Assembly: GCA_051893555.1 (NCBI GenBank)
Contig: JBJFHL010000091.1
Location: forward strand, 19,239 to 83,238
Source of the DNA: RGIG7179 sp051893555
GTDB lineage: Bacteria; Bacillota; Clostridia; Peptostreptococcales; Anaerovoracaceae
Direction of reading: 5' to 3'
DNA length: 64,000 nt
In this document: one piece after another, positions 43,265 to 51,101 of the stretch
Position numbering within the stretch: the stretch's first letter is position 1
Layout of the letters: each line of letters starts with the position of its first letter
Made by a program: the position numbers and the translations under genes
The notes under the pieces: generated by a model
Told to the model about the DNA's origin: nothing
Database searches by the model: none
The model's input: the letters and a program-made list of their open reading frames with translations, nothing else

Positions 43265-43292
43265 ATTGTAAGTATTTCACATCGCAGGTAAA
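43265..43292 (-). promoter_or_regulatory. Second promoter in the Tad cluster, before cpaF
   Basis: Minus-strand TTTACC (43287-43292), 16 bp, TACAAT (43265-43270). Confidence 0.5.
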
Positions 43293-43297
43293 TAATA

Positions 43298-43328
43298 AAA
43301 CAGCTGCAATACAATTGCAACTGTTTTC
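43298..43328 (-). terminator. Hairpin between tadZ and cpaF
   Basis: AAAACAGCTGCAAT and ATTGCAACTGTTTT pair with one mismatch, followed on the minus strand by ATTATTT. It is AT-rich and may only partly stop transcription. It lies in a 194-bp gap after tadZ. Confidence 0.5.
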
Positions 43329-43422
43329 GTTCGTCAGGAATCGACACGTCCCGCCCTGTTTTGACATGAGCCGACGCCCATCGTCACCATTCCATTTTAT
43401 TCGACATATTTCAATGGTCATT

Positions 43423-44508
43423 TCAGCAGAAATTCATGAAAACTTCTGTCAGATTTTTTACACCGATGGCGAAATTTTTCGTCATGGCGATCTCAATCCG
43501 ACCGGCTTCCGGGTCCGGCAGAAAACTTTCCTCATCGTGGGCAATCTCCAGCCATTGATTCTCTCCGGCATCCATTCGGTTTTCTGCGCTGTGATTCCAT
43601 ACCAGGATCCGCCGCTTCGGAAGGCCGTCCGGGGCAATTGGTAAATCCAGACTGCACCGGCTGTCCATCCTGTTTCCAACCTCCACCAGTGCAGAACACA
43701 TTCCGGCGGTCTGCTTCCATGCGTACCGTAGGCATTTTCGGCTTCCCAGATCTACAAGGATCCAGTCATATCCGCCTTTCTCTCTCAGGTGCGTCAACAG
43801 TTCCTGCCGCTCTTCCACCGGAAGGCAATCCATCCCTTCCGGCATTTCCAGACCATAACAGTCCCGCAGCGTGAAACTTTCCACACTGCACGGCAGTTGG
43901 TGAGACAGGCGGTAAAGCAGTTCCTTTCCCCGCTGCAAACCACCTTCCCGGAACAGATCCGCGTCCCGGTATGTCCATCCGTCAACGATTTCTGTCATCG
44001 GCAGATACAATACCTTTTCCCCATATGCACCGGCCAGCATCCTTCCGGCCGTCACCGCCAGCGCTGTCACCCCGCAGCCGCTGCAGAAACCCAGCAAACC
44101 AATCACCTCTGTCTGCCTGCCATCTTCGTTCTTCCGTCCGTCTCCCAATGTTTCCCGCAGCCGGCGCATACAGTCTCCGCTGCGAATGCCGCCGCTTTCC
44201 CGTACCCGGTCGGCGGCCTCCTGCACCGCGCGGCAAAGCTGCGAGATCCTGCAGGTTTCCGGATCCACCAGCACCAGACCCGGGTTATCATCCGGGCAGC
44301 TTTCCGGGCCGCAGTCCGTCACCAGCACTTCCCACGCCGGCGACCGATCCATCCCTTCCTCCATCTGGTCAGCCCCCGGCACTTCCTGCAGCGCGTGCTC
44401 CGCCACTTCAATCACAAAACCATTCCCCGATTCGGCAAGCCCCCTTGCCACGGCCCGCCCGAAGGCAGGCTCCTTCATTAAAACAGCAATCCGGACAGGT
44501 TTCATCAC
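43423..44508 (-). CDS. TadZ/CpaE-like localization protein with degenerate P-loop
   Basis: 361 residues. A receiver-like N-terminal domain (residues 1-115) is followed by a ParA/MinD-like domain starting EVIGLLGFCSGCGVTALAV. The P-loop position reads FCSGCGVT and lacks the Lys of Walker A; TadZ proteins are known to have atypical ATP-binding sites. ILVDLGSRK stands at the Walker B position. It would place the pilus machine at a cell site. It leads the Tad operon behind promoter 44545-44573. Confidence 0.82.
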   Translation of the reverse strand: MMKPVRIAVLMKEPAFGRAVARGLAESGNGFVIEVAEHALQEVPGADQMEEGMDRSPAWEVLVTDCGPESCPDDNPGLVLVDPETCRISQLCRAVQEAADRVRESGGIRSGDCMRRLRETLGDGRKNEDGRQTEVIGLLGFCSGCGVTALAVTAGRMLAGAYGEKVLYLPMTEIVDGWTYRDADLFREGGLQRGKELLYRLSHQLPCSVESFTLRDCYGLEMPEGMDCLPVEERQELLTHLREKGGYDWILVDLGSRKCLRYAWKQTAGMCSALVEVGNRMDSRCSLDLPIAPDGLPKRRILVWNHSAENRMDAGENQWLEIAHDEESFLPDPEAGRIEIAMTKNFAIGVKNLTEVFMNFC

Positions 44509-44544
44509 TTACCTCTCTTTCTCACTGTTTCCCTTTGCCCTTAC

Positions 44545-44573
44545 AGCATATGGCAGCTTACAGAAAATGTCAA
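44545..44573 (-). promoter_or_regulatory. Promoter of the Tad operon
   Basis: Minus-strand TTGACA (44568-44573), 17 bp, TATGCT (44545-44550). It abuts the stop codon of tepA. Confidence 0.65.
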
Positions 44574-44574
44574 G

Positions 44575-45303
44575 CTATTCTTTATCGGGGCGGTTCTGCT
44601 GCTTCTGCTGTTCCTGCAGTTCCCGCAGCTTCGAAAGAGCCTGATGCAGTGTTCCCACCTGATCCACCAGCCCTATTTCCACCGCTTCCGATCCGAACAG
44701 CAAAGTCCCCACATCGTTGGCCATATTGGACGTACAGTTCATCTTTTCTTCAATGACCTGCCGGCTGGCCTTCGAATGCTCCACGATGAAATCCACCACA
44801 CGCTCCTGGGTCTTCTTCATATAGGCAAAGGTCGGCTCCGCCGTGATGAGGGTCCCCGATGTCCGGATGGGATGCAGCGTCATGGTGGCAGATTTCGCCA
44901 CAAAAGAATAGTCCGCCGACACCGCCAGCGGAATCCCAATGCTATGGCCGCCTCCGATGACCAGGGATACCGTCGGTTTGGAGATGCCCGCCACCAGTTC
45001 TGCCAGGGCAAGACCCGCCTCCACATCGCCGCCTACCGTATTGAGAATCAGAAGCAGCCCTTCGATTTCCGGGTTCTCCTCCACCGCGATCAGCTCCGGA
45101 ATCAGATGCTCATACTTGGTGGTCTTATTCTCCTGGGTCAGCACCGTATGTCCCTCCACGCAGCCGATGATGGACAGATACTGGAACGGACTTTTGAAAT
45201 TGCTGCCGCTGGCCAGCATGCCAAGTTCTTTGATCAGATCTGCCGTGCCGCTGTTTTCCCCATCCGGCTGTTTCTCCTTGTCCTTTTCTTTTTCATCGCT
45301 CAT
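44575..45303 (-). CDS. tepA: TepA-like ClpP-fold serine protease
   Basis: 242 residues from the ATG at 45303, which has GGGGGAAGAG upstream. The ClpP/crotonase fold shows ILNTVGGDVEAGLALAEL, then IGGGHSIGIPLAVSADYS, where the Ser in GGGHSIG occupies the nucleophile position, and a later ATMTLHPIRTS, where His is in the usual spot. TepA (YmfB) is implicated in protein translocation and sporulation in Bacillus. The N-terminal 25 residues are a charged linker, and the tail (LRELQEQQKQQNRPDKE) is Gln-rich. Divergent from ylmC. Confidence 0.87.
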   Translation of the reverse strand: MSDEKEKDKEKQPDGENSGTADLIKELGMLASGSNFKSPFQYLSIIGCVEGHTVLTQENKTTKYEHLIPELIAVEENPEIEGLLLILNTVGGDVEAGLALAELVAGISKPTVSLVIGGGHSIGIPLAVSADYSFVAKSATMTLHPIRTSGTLITAEPTFAYMKKTQERVVDFIVEHSKASRQVIEEKMNCTSNMANDVGTLLFGSEAVEIGLVDQVGTLHQALSKLRELQEQQKQQNRPDKE

Positions 45304-45361
45304 ATTCTCTTCCCCCGTTTCGTAAAATTTACTACTATTATTCAGCAAAGGAGTCTGTTTT

Positions 45362-45595
45362 ATGCGGTTAAGTGAAATTGGCGATAAAGAAGTGGCGGAC
45401 ATTTCCAAAGGCAGTCTTCACGGCAAGCTCTGGGATGCGGAAATCCTGTTTGATGAAAAAACCGGGGTCATCCAGACCCTGCTGGTGCCCGATTTCCAAA
45501 GCGCCGACCGGCATATGCGCGGGGAGTTGCAGCTTCCGTGGAATTCGATTATAATCATAGGGGAAGACATCATTCTCTTTAAGTCCACCTATTAA
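45362..45595 (+). CDS. YlmC/YmxH family sporulation protein
   Basis: 77 residues: MRLSEIGDKEVADISKGSLH then GVIQTLLVPDF and WNSIIIIGEDIIL. This is the PRC-barrel fold of YlmC/YmxH proteins, common in endospore formers. The GDKEVADIS opening is the family signature. It is divergent from tepA, which is also often linked to sporulation loci. The precise role is not known. Confidence 0.87.
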   Translation: MRLSEIGDKEVADISKGSLHGKLWDAEILFDEKTGVIQTLLVPDFQSADRHMRGELQLPWNSIIIIGEDIILFKSTY

Positions 45596-45618
45596 AAAAC
45601 AGTTACGGAGCAAAATCC

Positions 45619-46613
45619 ATGCGCACCACATTTCATAAACGTCTTGTTTTTCTGGTTCTTCTGGGGCTTCTGCTTTTTCCGGCTTTCGCCGGGTGCGGCC
45701 GAGCCGCCGGAGATGCCGAAAACGGTCAGTACAAAATACATACGGAAATGGTCTTTCTGGAAAACGGCCGCGGTTCCTATACGTTGGCCGAATTTGCCGT
45801 TCCCGAAAACGATATGCCGGTGAGGAAGGCCAGCCCGCCGCAGAGGAAGGCCAGCTCGCCGGTGCAGGCACCGGCGGCTGCCCCATGGTGGCGGTAGCCC
45901 ACGGCTTCACCGGCACCATGGACAGCGGCGGAGCAGCGGAGCTGATCCGCCGGCTGGCCGGGGCTGGAATCGCTGCCGTGCGTGTGGATTTTGATCCGTA
46001 CCTGACACCGGAAAAAAACAGCGACCCGTCGAATCGCGCCTGCGAGTATACTTTGCGGGATATGGAAGACGACATGACCCTGGCCCTGCAGTATGCCTGC
46101 AGCCATTACCGGATCGACGAAAACCGGCTGGGGGTCTACGGACGCAGTATGGGCGGACGGGTGGCTATGATGATGGCCAACGAAAGCTACGGCGGCTTCG
46201 AATATCAGGCCATGGCACTGGTGGCTCCTGCCGGAAACGACCGGGCCATGATCTACTTCATGGGCGGACAACAGAACTGGGAGAATATGAAAGCGCAGGC
46301 TGCAGCAGACGGATATGTGCAGTATAAGCAACTGCGGCTCCGTCCGGATTGGTTCACCCAGTTTGAGGATTACGATCCGTGCGCCCACGGGGATTCTTTC
46401 GGAGACAAACCGGTGCTTGTCATCTGCAATACCCTGGATCATGTGGTTACGGATGAAACCAGCCGGCAGTGCGCTGCGGCCTATGAAAACAGCCGTGTGA
46501 TCGAGGTCACCACCGAGGACGGTCATGGCTATGAAATGAGCCGGAAAGATTCCGATCTGAAAGACATGCTCATGGATGAAATCGTCGCCCATTTCGCAGA
46601 AAATCTCTCATAA
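45619..46613 (+). pseudogene. Alpha/beta-hydrolase lipoprotein, frameshifted
   Basis: The first frame gives a signal peptide and lipobox (FAGC at residues 24-27) and continues to PENDMPV. A frameshift near 45822-45860 moves the rest to another frame: VAVAHGFTGTMDSGG, where HGF marks the oxyanion region, GRSMGGRVAMM, the nucleophile elbow, and GHGYE, with the catalytic His. The break falls in a tandem repeat of about 21-24 bp (GAGGAAGGCCAGC twice). Without repair the hydrolase part is not secreted or lipidated. A ribosomal frameshift is possible but unsupported. Confidence 0.75.
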
Positions 46614-46635
46614 TTCTGATTTATGAGAGTTTTTT
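46603..46635 (+). terminator. Terminator after the hydrolase remnant
   Basis: CTCTCATAA and TTATGAGAG form a 9-bp stem followed by TTTTTTT. It overlaps the stop codon. Confidence 0.85.
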
Positions 46636-46696
46636 TCTGCCTCAGTCCTGCCTTATTTCGACCTCTTCTCACATTTTCCTCGTTTTCTGCACTCCT

Positions 46697-46755
46697 GTTT
46701 TCCGAAATTCGCTTTTTGTTTTCTTTTTGAAAACTTTTTCGGCATTTCGGAAAAC
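46697..46755. repeat. Structured repeat, copy 1
   Basis: The outer arms GTTTTCCGAAAT (46697-46708) and ATTTCGGAAAAC (46744-46755) are perfect inverses. Inside, GTTTTC (46718-46723) and GAAAAC (46729-46734) form a second stem. The interior is nearly identical to that of copy 2 at 46881. It lies in the 413-bp gap between the hydrolase remnant and padR. Confidence 0.7.
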
Positions 46756-46880
46756 ATGTATTGTTTATACAGTTATTATTTTACATATCGTGTTTAATAT
46801 TGCTTTTATTTTATTCCATTTTTAATGTTGATACCATAAAAGCTCTCTTTTTCATCGGAAATACATTAAAATACAGTCGT

Positions 46881-46943
46881 CGGTTTTCCAAAATCCGCGA
46901 TTCGTTTTCTTTTTGAAAACTTTTTCGGCATTTTGGAAAACCG
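46881..46943. repeat. Structured repeat, copy 2 with compensatory arm changes
   Basis: The outer arms CGGTTTTCCAAAAT (46881-46894) and ATTTTGGAAAACCG (46930-46943) are perfect inverses. Compared with copy 1, the G in CCGAAA has become A and the matching C has become T, so pairing is kept. The inner GTTTTC/GAAAAC stem and the TTTTTCGGC segment are unchanged. Its end lies 14 bp before the padR -35 box. Between the copies (46756-46880) I see only A+T-rich sequence. Confidence 0.7.
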
Positions 46944-46956
46944 CGACCATTTCCGG

Positions 46957-47012
46957 TTGACAATATCGATATTCGATAATATAATAACAGCAAGTAATAT
47001 CGATATTCGATA
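46957..47012 (+). promoter_or_regulatory. padR promoter with two TATCGATATTCGATA operators
   Basis: TTGACA (46957-46962), 17 bp, TATAAT (46980-46985) is a consensus promoter. The 16-bp sequence ATATCGATATTCGATA occurs exactly twice, at 46963-46978 in the spacer and at 46997-47012 at the expected transcription start. Each is a dyad, TATCGA-TAT-TCGATA. This fits PadR autorepression. Confidence 0.85.
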
Positions 47013-47026
47013 GAAGGAGGGGTAGG

Positions 47027-47419
47027 ATGCCAAGAGAAAAATTTCAGACTTTGACGGAGCAGATGTTTTACATTCTGCTCTGCCTGCAGAACGAATGCTG
47101 CGGCACGGACATAATGGAAACGGTGCGGCGAATGACCGGCGACCGGGTGCAGATCGGACCTGGTACCTTGTACAATCTGCTGGAGAAATTTCTGGAGGCC
47201 GGAATGATTGAGGAAACCGCCGCAGAAGGAAGAAAGCGAAGCTACCGCATTACCGCTGCGGGACGTGCTGCGCTGGATACCGAGTACCGGCGGCTGGAAC
47301 AGCTGGCAGAGGATTACCGGAGGTTCACTGCATGGCCGGAAGCTGCGGCCACTTTGCGCGTGGATGCTGCGAAGGATAAGGATTTATGCCTGAATATCAG
47401 AGAGGAGAACGGGCTATGA
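47027..47419 (+). CDS. PadR family transcriptional regulator
   Basis: 130 residues behind GAAGGAGGGG. The winged helix (FYILLCLQNECCGTDIMETV; GTLYNLLEKFLEAGMIEETA) is the standard PadR fold, in which TLYNLLEKF is the recognition helix and the C-terminal helix (LDTEYRRLEQLAEDYRRF) dimerises. It has twin operators in its own promoter. It overlaps the DUF2812 gene start (ATGA). PadR/DUF2812 pairs are frequent in Firmicutes and respond to membrane or antimicrobial stress. Confidence 0.92.
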   Translation: MPREKFQTLTEQMFYILLCLQNECCGTDIMETVRRMTGDRVQIGPGTLYNLLEKFLEAGMIEETAAEGRKRSYRITAAGRAALDTEYRRLEQLAEDYRRFTAWPEAAATLRVDAAKDKDLCLNIREENGL

Positions 47420-48852
47420 GTCGGAAAGATCACTCGAAGACCGAACTGGTGCGTTTCGAACACTTCCTGTTTTATGATTATACCGGAATCGAACGCCATC
47501 TGGAAGCCATGGCAGAAAAAGGCTGGCTTTTGAAAGAATGCGGCCGGGTCTTCTGGCGTTATGAAGCGATTCCTGCCCAGAAGATTCACTTTGCTGTCAC
47601 CTACCGTCCGGAACTGTCCGATTTCGATCCGCTGCCGGATCGAAATCGGGAATTGTACCGTGAACTCTGCGAATCGGCAGGCTGGACGCTGCTTGCAAGT
47701 CGGCAGAGTATGCAGATTTTCTGCAGCCGGAGCAACAGGCCGGTACCTCTGGAGACCGATCCCGTCACGCAACTGGATACCATCTGTCAAACCATGCGAA
47801 AAACCCTGTATCCAAGCTGGATTCTTCTTCTCTTTCTCTGCTGTCTCCAGTTTGTTCAGGTGCCTTCCAGAATCGGTCAAGATCCGGTCAGCTTCTTCTC
47901 CAGCCCGCTGAATACCATGCTTCCGATCCTGTATCTGTTTCTCCTGCTGGCAATCATTTCCGAAATGATACCGTTCTTTCTTTGGAAGAAAAAAAGCGAG
48001 ACAGCCGTGGCCGCCGGTGCCGGCACCTTGCCGGATTCGGGAGCCGGAATGGGGAGAATCCTGGCCGTTGTATCTTTACTGCTCTCCGCACTCTGCCTGC
48101 TTCCGGTTTTTCTGTTCCAGCCGGATGTGACCTTTTCCGGTTTACTCCTTGCACTTGCTGTGATTGCCATTGTTGCTTTCTTTGTCAACGGGATCCGACA
48201 GCATCTTCGTGAAACCGGTACATCCCGGCGAAAGAACATGACAATTACCGGGGCATCGGCTTTTTTCCTGACTCTCATCATTATGGCGGTTGCAACCCTG
48301 CTCATTCTGGGATTTGTCATCTATGATGCGCCGCATGCTTCTGAGACAGAGGAAAGCAACTGGGTGCCTGCTCCGGATGGTTCCCTGTATTACTGGGACA
48401 GGAAGCAGGATGAACTGCTGCTGACGGCAGAGGATCTGATCGATACCGGCGGCTATCCTTATTATTCTTACGAAAATAGTCATCAGGCCACGCCCCTTCT
48501 GGCATACAGCGAAATGAGCCAGCTGGCGCCTCCTGTGCAGGAAGAAACACCGCCGGAGCTGGAATATGAGATCGTCGATGTCAGATGGGATGCCCTGTAC
48601 GAAATATGTCTCAGCCATTTTCTGAATGACCAACGAATGGAAGGCCTGGAACAGACATGGCAGTCTGCCGATGCCTCGGGCTGGAGCTGCAGCAGTGCTT
48701 GGCGCAGGTTTACCCGCAATGAACCGGGCAGCACCTGGCTTCTGGCAGGTCATGATCCGCAGAGCGGCCGGCAGCGTATCGTGAAGATTACCTTTTACTG
48801 GGAACCGACGGAAGCGCAGATTGTTCGAGCCGGCGAAAAGCTTTTCGGCTGA
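47416..48852 (+). CDS. DUF2812 membrane protein, PadR partner
   Basis: 478 residues from the ATG at 47416. Residues 1-115 are DUF2812 (FEHFLFYDYTGIERHLEAMA; LKECGRVFWRYEA; ELYRELCESAGW). Hydrophobic segments follow near 135-155 (SWILLLFLCCLQFV), 176-196 (LPILYLFLLLAIISEM) and in the 220-310 region (AVVSLLLSALCLLPVFLF and others). The C-terminal 160 residues form an outer domain. The role is unknown; it probably senses or modifies a membrane signal controlling PadR. Confidence 0.85.
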   Translation: MSRKDHSKTELVRFEHFLFYDYTGIERHLEAMAEKGWLLKECGRVFWRYEAIPAQKIHFAVTYRPELSDFDPLPDRNRELYRELCESAGWTLLASRQSMQIFCSRSNRPVPLETDPVTQLDTICQTMRKTLYPSWILLLFLCCLQFVQVPSRIGQDPVSFFSSPLNTMLPILYLFLLLAIISEMIPFFLWKKKSETAVAAGAGTLPDSGAGMGRILAVVSLLLSALCLLPVFLFQPDVTFSGLLLALAVIAIVAFFVNGIRQHLRETGTSRRKNMTITGASAFFLTLIIMAVATLLILGFVIYDAPHASETEESNWVPAPDGSLYYWDRKQDELLLTAEDLIDTGGYPYYSYENSHQATPLLAYSEMSQLAPPVQEETPPELEYEIVDVRWDALYEICLSHFLNDQRMEGLEQTWQSADASGWSCSSAWRRFTRNEPGSTWLLAGHDPQSGRQRIVKITFYWEPTEAQIVRAGEKLFG

Positions 48853-48906
48853 GAAATCGTCCGGTGGATGGATTTTGTCGAATGAGAAATCGAGCAAACG
48901 CACGAA

Positions 48907-48936
48907 AAAGAACCGGACAAAACGGTCCGGTTCTTT
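48907..48936. terminator. Bidirectional terminator between DUF2812 and the fab cluster
   Basis: AAAGAACCGGAC (48907-48918) and GTCCGGTTCTTT (48925-48936) form a 12-bp stem with a 6-nt loop. The A and T ends let it serve both convergent operons. Confidence 0.75.
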
Positions 48937-48950
48937 CATACTTCACAGTA

Positions 48951-50069
48951 TTACGCTTCAATCACTGCGTTTGCTGTTACCTTCGGCAGCATCTTCTTCA
49001 TATCCGGCAGAATCGGCGTTCCTGGCCGGTCAGAAACAGACAGACAGCATGCTTCGTCAAGGATCAGTTCCCTCTCCGTGATACTGTCCGGATAGTTAAA
49101 CATGGCCGGTGTCACATCGTGGGAATAATTCATGCCCGGAACCGCTGCCAGTTCAACGCAGATTGCTTTACCAAGATCGCTTTCCATCATGCCGCCGACC
49201 CAGCAGCCCATCCCTGCCTGACGGCAGATTGCATTGATATCGAGACAGTTCTGCAGACCGCCTGCCCGGCCGGTCTTCACATTGATGTACTGGCATGCCT
49301 TCATTTCCGCAGCTTCTTCTGCCTGCCACGGATCGGTAATGGATTCATCCAGGCAGATCGGCGTGTCGACACATGCCTGCAGCTTCGCATGGTAGTAGAG
49401 GTCTCCCACCTGGAACGGCTGCTCAATCATGGCCAGATGGAACCGGTCCAGACTTTTCAGCAGTTCCCGGTCTTCCTGGCTGTTCCAGTTATAGCTGGAA
49501 TTGGCGTCTACATGAATCACTTCATGCGGGAATACGGACCGTACCGCGGCAAGCATGTCATAGTCCCAGCCGTGGGCCATCTTCAGCTTTACCCGTTTAT
49601 ACCCCCGGTCGAAGCTTTTGCCCATTTCTTCAATGAGAGCATCATAGCTGTCAGCAATGCCGAAGCTCTCGCCCACATCAATTTTGTCGGCCGTAGCACC
49701 CAGCAGTTTGCCCAGGGTCACGCCCTGCATATCTGCCTGCAGTGTCCACCATGCCATTTCAATCCCGGCCTTTGCAAACGGAGATCCTTTAAAAACGGAC
49801 ATAGCCTGATTCAGCTGACGGGCACTGTCAAACTCTTTTCCGACCACGGCCGGCGCCAGAAAACGCTTCGCCAGTTCAAAGATGCCCGGTCCATATTCAT
49901 AACTGTAGGTCGGTCCCGGCAGCGGACTGGATTCACTCCATCCTTCATGGCTGCCCGAACGCATACAGGTAATCAGCGCGCTGTTTCCCGGATCGACGCC
50001 GTAAGCCGTGCGCCATGGGCGGTGAAACCGGTTTTCTACGAGATACAGTTCAATTTTGTCAATACGCAT
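48951..50069 (-). CDS. Enolase-superfamily enzyme (OSBS/N-acylamino-acid racemase type)
   Basis: 372 residues. The barrel has the muconate-lactonizing subgroup motifs: RVKLKMAHG (Lys-x-Lys), HVDANSSYN (first metal Asp), MIEQPF (Glu), ICLDESI (Asp) and YINVKTGRAGG (the second catalytic Lys). The family includes o-succinylbenzoate synthase (MenC), N-acylamino-acid racemase and dipeptide epimerases; no other menaquinone gene is in the window. It is 10 bp after the marR stop, at the end of the fatty-acid gene run. Confidence 0.8.
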   Translation of the reverse strand: MRIDKIELYLVENRFHRPWRTAYGVDPGNSALITCMRSGSHEGWSESSPLPGPTYSYEYGPGIFELAKRFLAPAVVGKEFDSARQLNQAMSVFKGSPFAKAGIEMAWWTLQADMQGVTLGKLLGATADKIDVGESFGIADSYDALIEEMGKSFDRGYKRVKLKMAHGWDYDMLAAVRSVFPHEVIHVDANSSYNWNSQEDRELLKSLDRFHLAMIEQPFQVGDLYYHAKLQACVDTPICLDESITDPWQAEEAAEMKACQYINVKTGRAGGLQNCLDINAICRQAGMGCWVGGMMESDLGKAICVELAAVPGMNYSHDVTPAMFNYPDSITERELILDEACCLSVSDRPGTPILPDMKKMLPKVTANAVIEA

Positions 50070-50078
50070 TGTTTCCTC

Positions 50079-50552
50079 CTATGGGATGTTTACCTTCGGT
50101 TCTTCCTCGATCTGCACTTCCGGCATCAGCTCATCATCGATCACGCCCAGAATTTCTTCCAGCTCTTCCACCTGCTCCGGTGAAAATCTTTCGCGGATCC
50201 GCTTCATTACCTTGCCGATATAGTCATAGGTAACACCATAGGTGGTCATGTACTTTTCCGTCACTTCCAGATGATATTCCCGCTTGTCTTCCTCACTCTG
50301 TACCTTTCTGATATACCCTTTTTTCACCAGATTTCCCACTTTATATGCCGCATTGGGCGCGGAAAGCTGTGCAAAAGAAGCAAACTCGTTGATGGTCGGA
50401 CGCCCCATGGCATAGATCAGTTCCACACAGAGAACCTCTGTGGCGGACAGCGCATCTTCCACATCAATATCCTGGTTAAAGACTTTGGAATAAAGACTCA
50501 GCTTAAACTTGGTGTAGATATCCGAAAAACTTTTCTCCAGCATTATTTTCAC
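50079..50552 (-). CDS. MarR family regulator (FabT-like)
   Basis: 157 residues starting with GTG at 50552 (GAGAGG upstream) or the ATG at 50543. The winged helix is TINEFASFAQLSAPNAAYKV then LVKKGYIRKVQSEEDKREYH. FabT is a MarR-type repressor that controls the fab operon of streptococci with acyl-ACP. Here it follows the fatty-acid operon on the same strand and has its own promoter (50578-50606). A FabT role is inferred from this position. Its C-terminus is acidic and longer than usual. Confidence 0.85.
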   Translation of the reverse strand: MKIMLEKSFSDIYTKFKLSLYSKVFNQDIDVEDALSATEVLCVELIYAMGRPTINEFASFAQLSAPNAAYKVGNLVKKGYIRKVQSEEDKREYHLEVTEKYMTTYGVTYDYIGKVMKRIRERFSPEQVEELEEILGVIDDELMPEVQIEEEPKVNIP

Positions 50553-50577
50553 ATTTCCTCTCTTGGAATATGGTACT

Positions 50578-50606
50578 ATTCTAACAAATCATGAATAAAA
50601 ATTCAA
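50578..50606 (-). promoter_or_regulatory. Promoter of the marR gene
   Basis: Minus-strand TTGAAT (50601-50606), 17 bp, TAGAAT (50578-50583), in the 89-bp gap after fabZ. Confidence 0.6.
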
Positions 50607-50641
50607 TTCCCCTTTCCAAGTTTCTGTCCATTCTTTTCGAA

Positions 50642-51100
50642 TTACTCCGTGATCGCAAAAGTCAGTTCTCCCTGGGCTGCAATACGGCCGTTCACCTTTG
50701 CCTCCGCCCGGCCATACCCTACCGGTCCCCGCCGCTCCGTCAATTCACAGTACAGTTCCAACACGTCACCCGGCACCACCTGCTGCCGGAAACGACAGTT
50801 TTTGATTCCGCCGAAAACCACCAGTTTGCCCCGGTTTTCCTCTTCCGACAAAATCGCCGCTGCCCCGGTCTGTGCCAGCGCTTCCATGATCAGCACGCCC
50901 GGCATAATGGGACGTCCCGGGAAATGGCCCTGAAAAAAAGGTTCATTGGCCGTGACGCATTTCACAGCTTTCGCCCATTTTCCCACTTCCATCTCTGTCA
51001 CCTTGTCAATCAGCAGAAACGGATATCGGTGGGGCAGAATTTCCTGGATCTGCCGGATGTCGAGCTGACAGGTTTCCTGTTTCCTTTCTCTTTTCTCCAT
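50642..51100 (-). CDS. fabZ: 3-hydroxyacyl-ACP dehydratase FabZ
   Basis: 152 residues from the ATG at 51100, which has GGAGGG upstream. LPHRYPFLLIDKV is the conserved start, and QGHFPGRPIMPGVLIMEALA carries the catalytic His and Glu of the hot-dog fold. It dehydrates 3-hydroxyacyl-ACP in the elongation cycle. It is the last gene of the core fab operon, 1 bp after fabF. Confidence 0.94.
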   Translation of the reverse strand: MEKRERKQETCQLDIRQIQEILPHRYPFLLIDKVTEMEVGKWAKAVKCVTANEPFFQGHFPGRPIMPGVLIMEALAQTGAAAILSEEENRGKLVVFGGIKNCRFRQQVVPGDVLELYCELTERRGPVGYGRAEAKVNGRIAAQGELTFAITE

Positions 51101-51101
51101 G

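Noticed and set aside
43789..44756. Overlapping plus-strand frames rich in Pro, Arg and His opposite tadZ
   Set aside because: High-GC shadows without start signals; tadZ on the other strand has domain support and a promoter.
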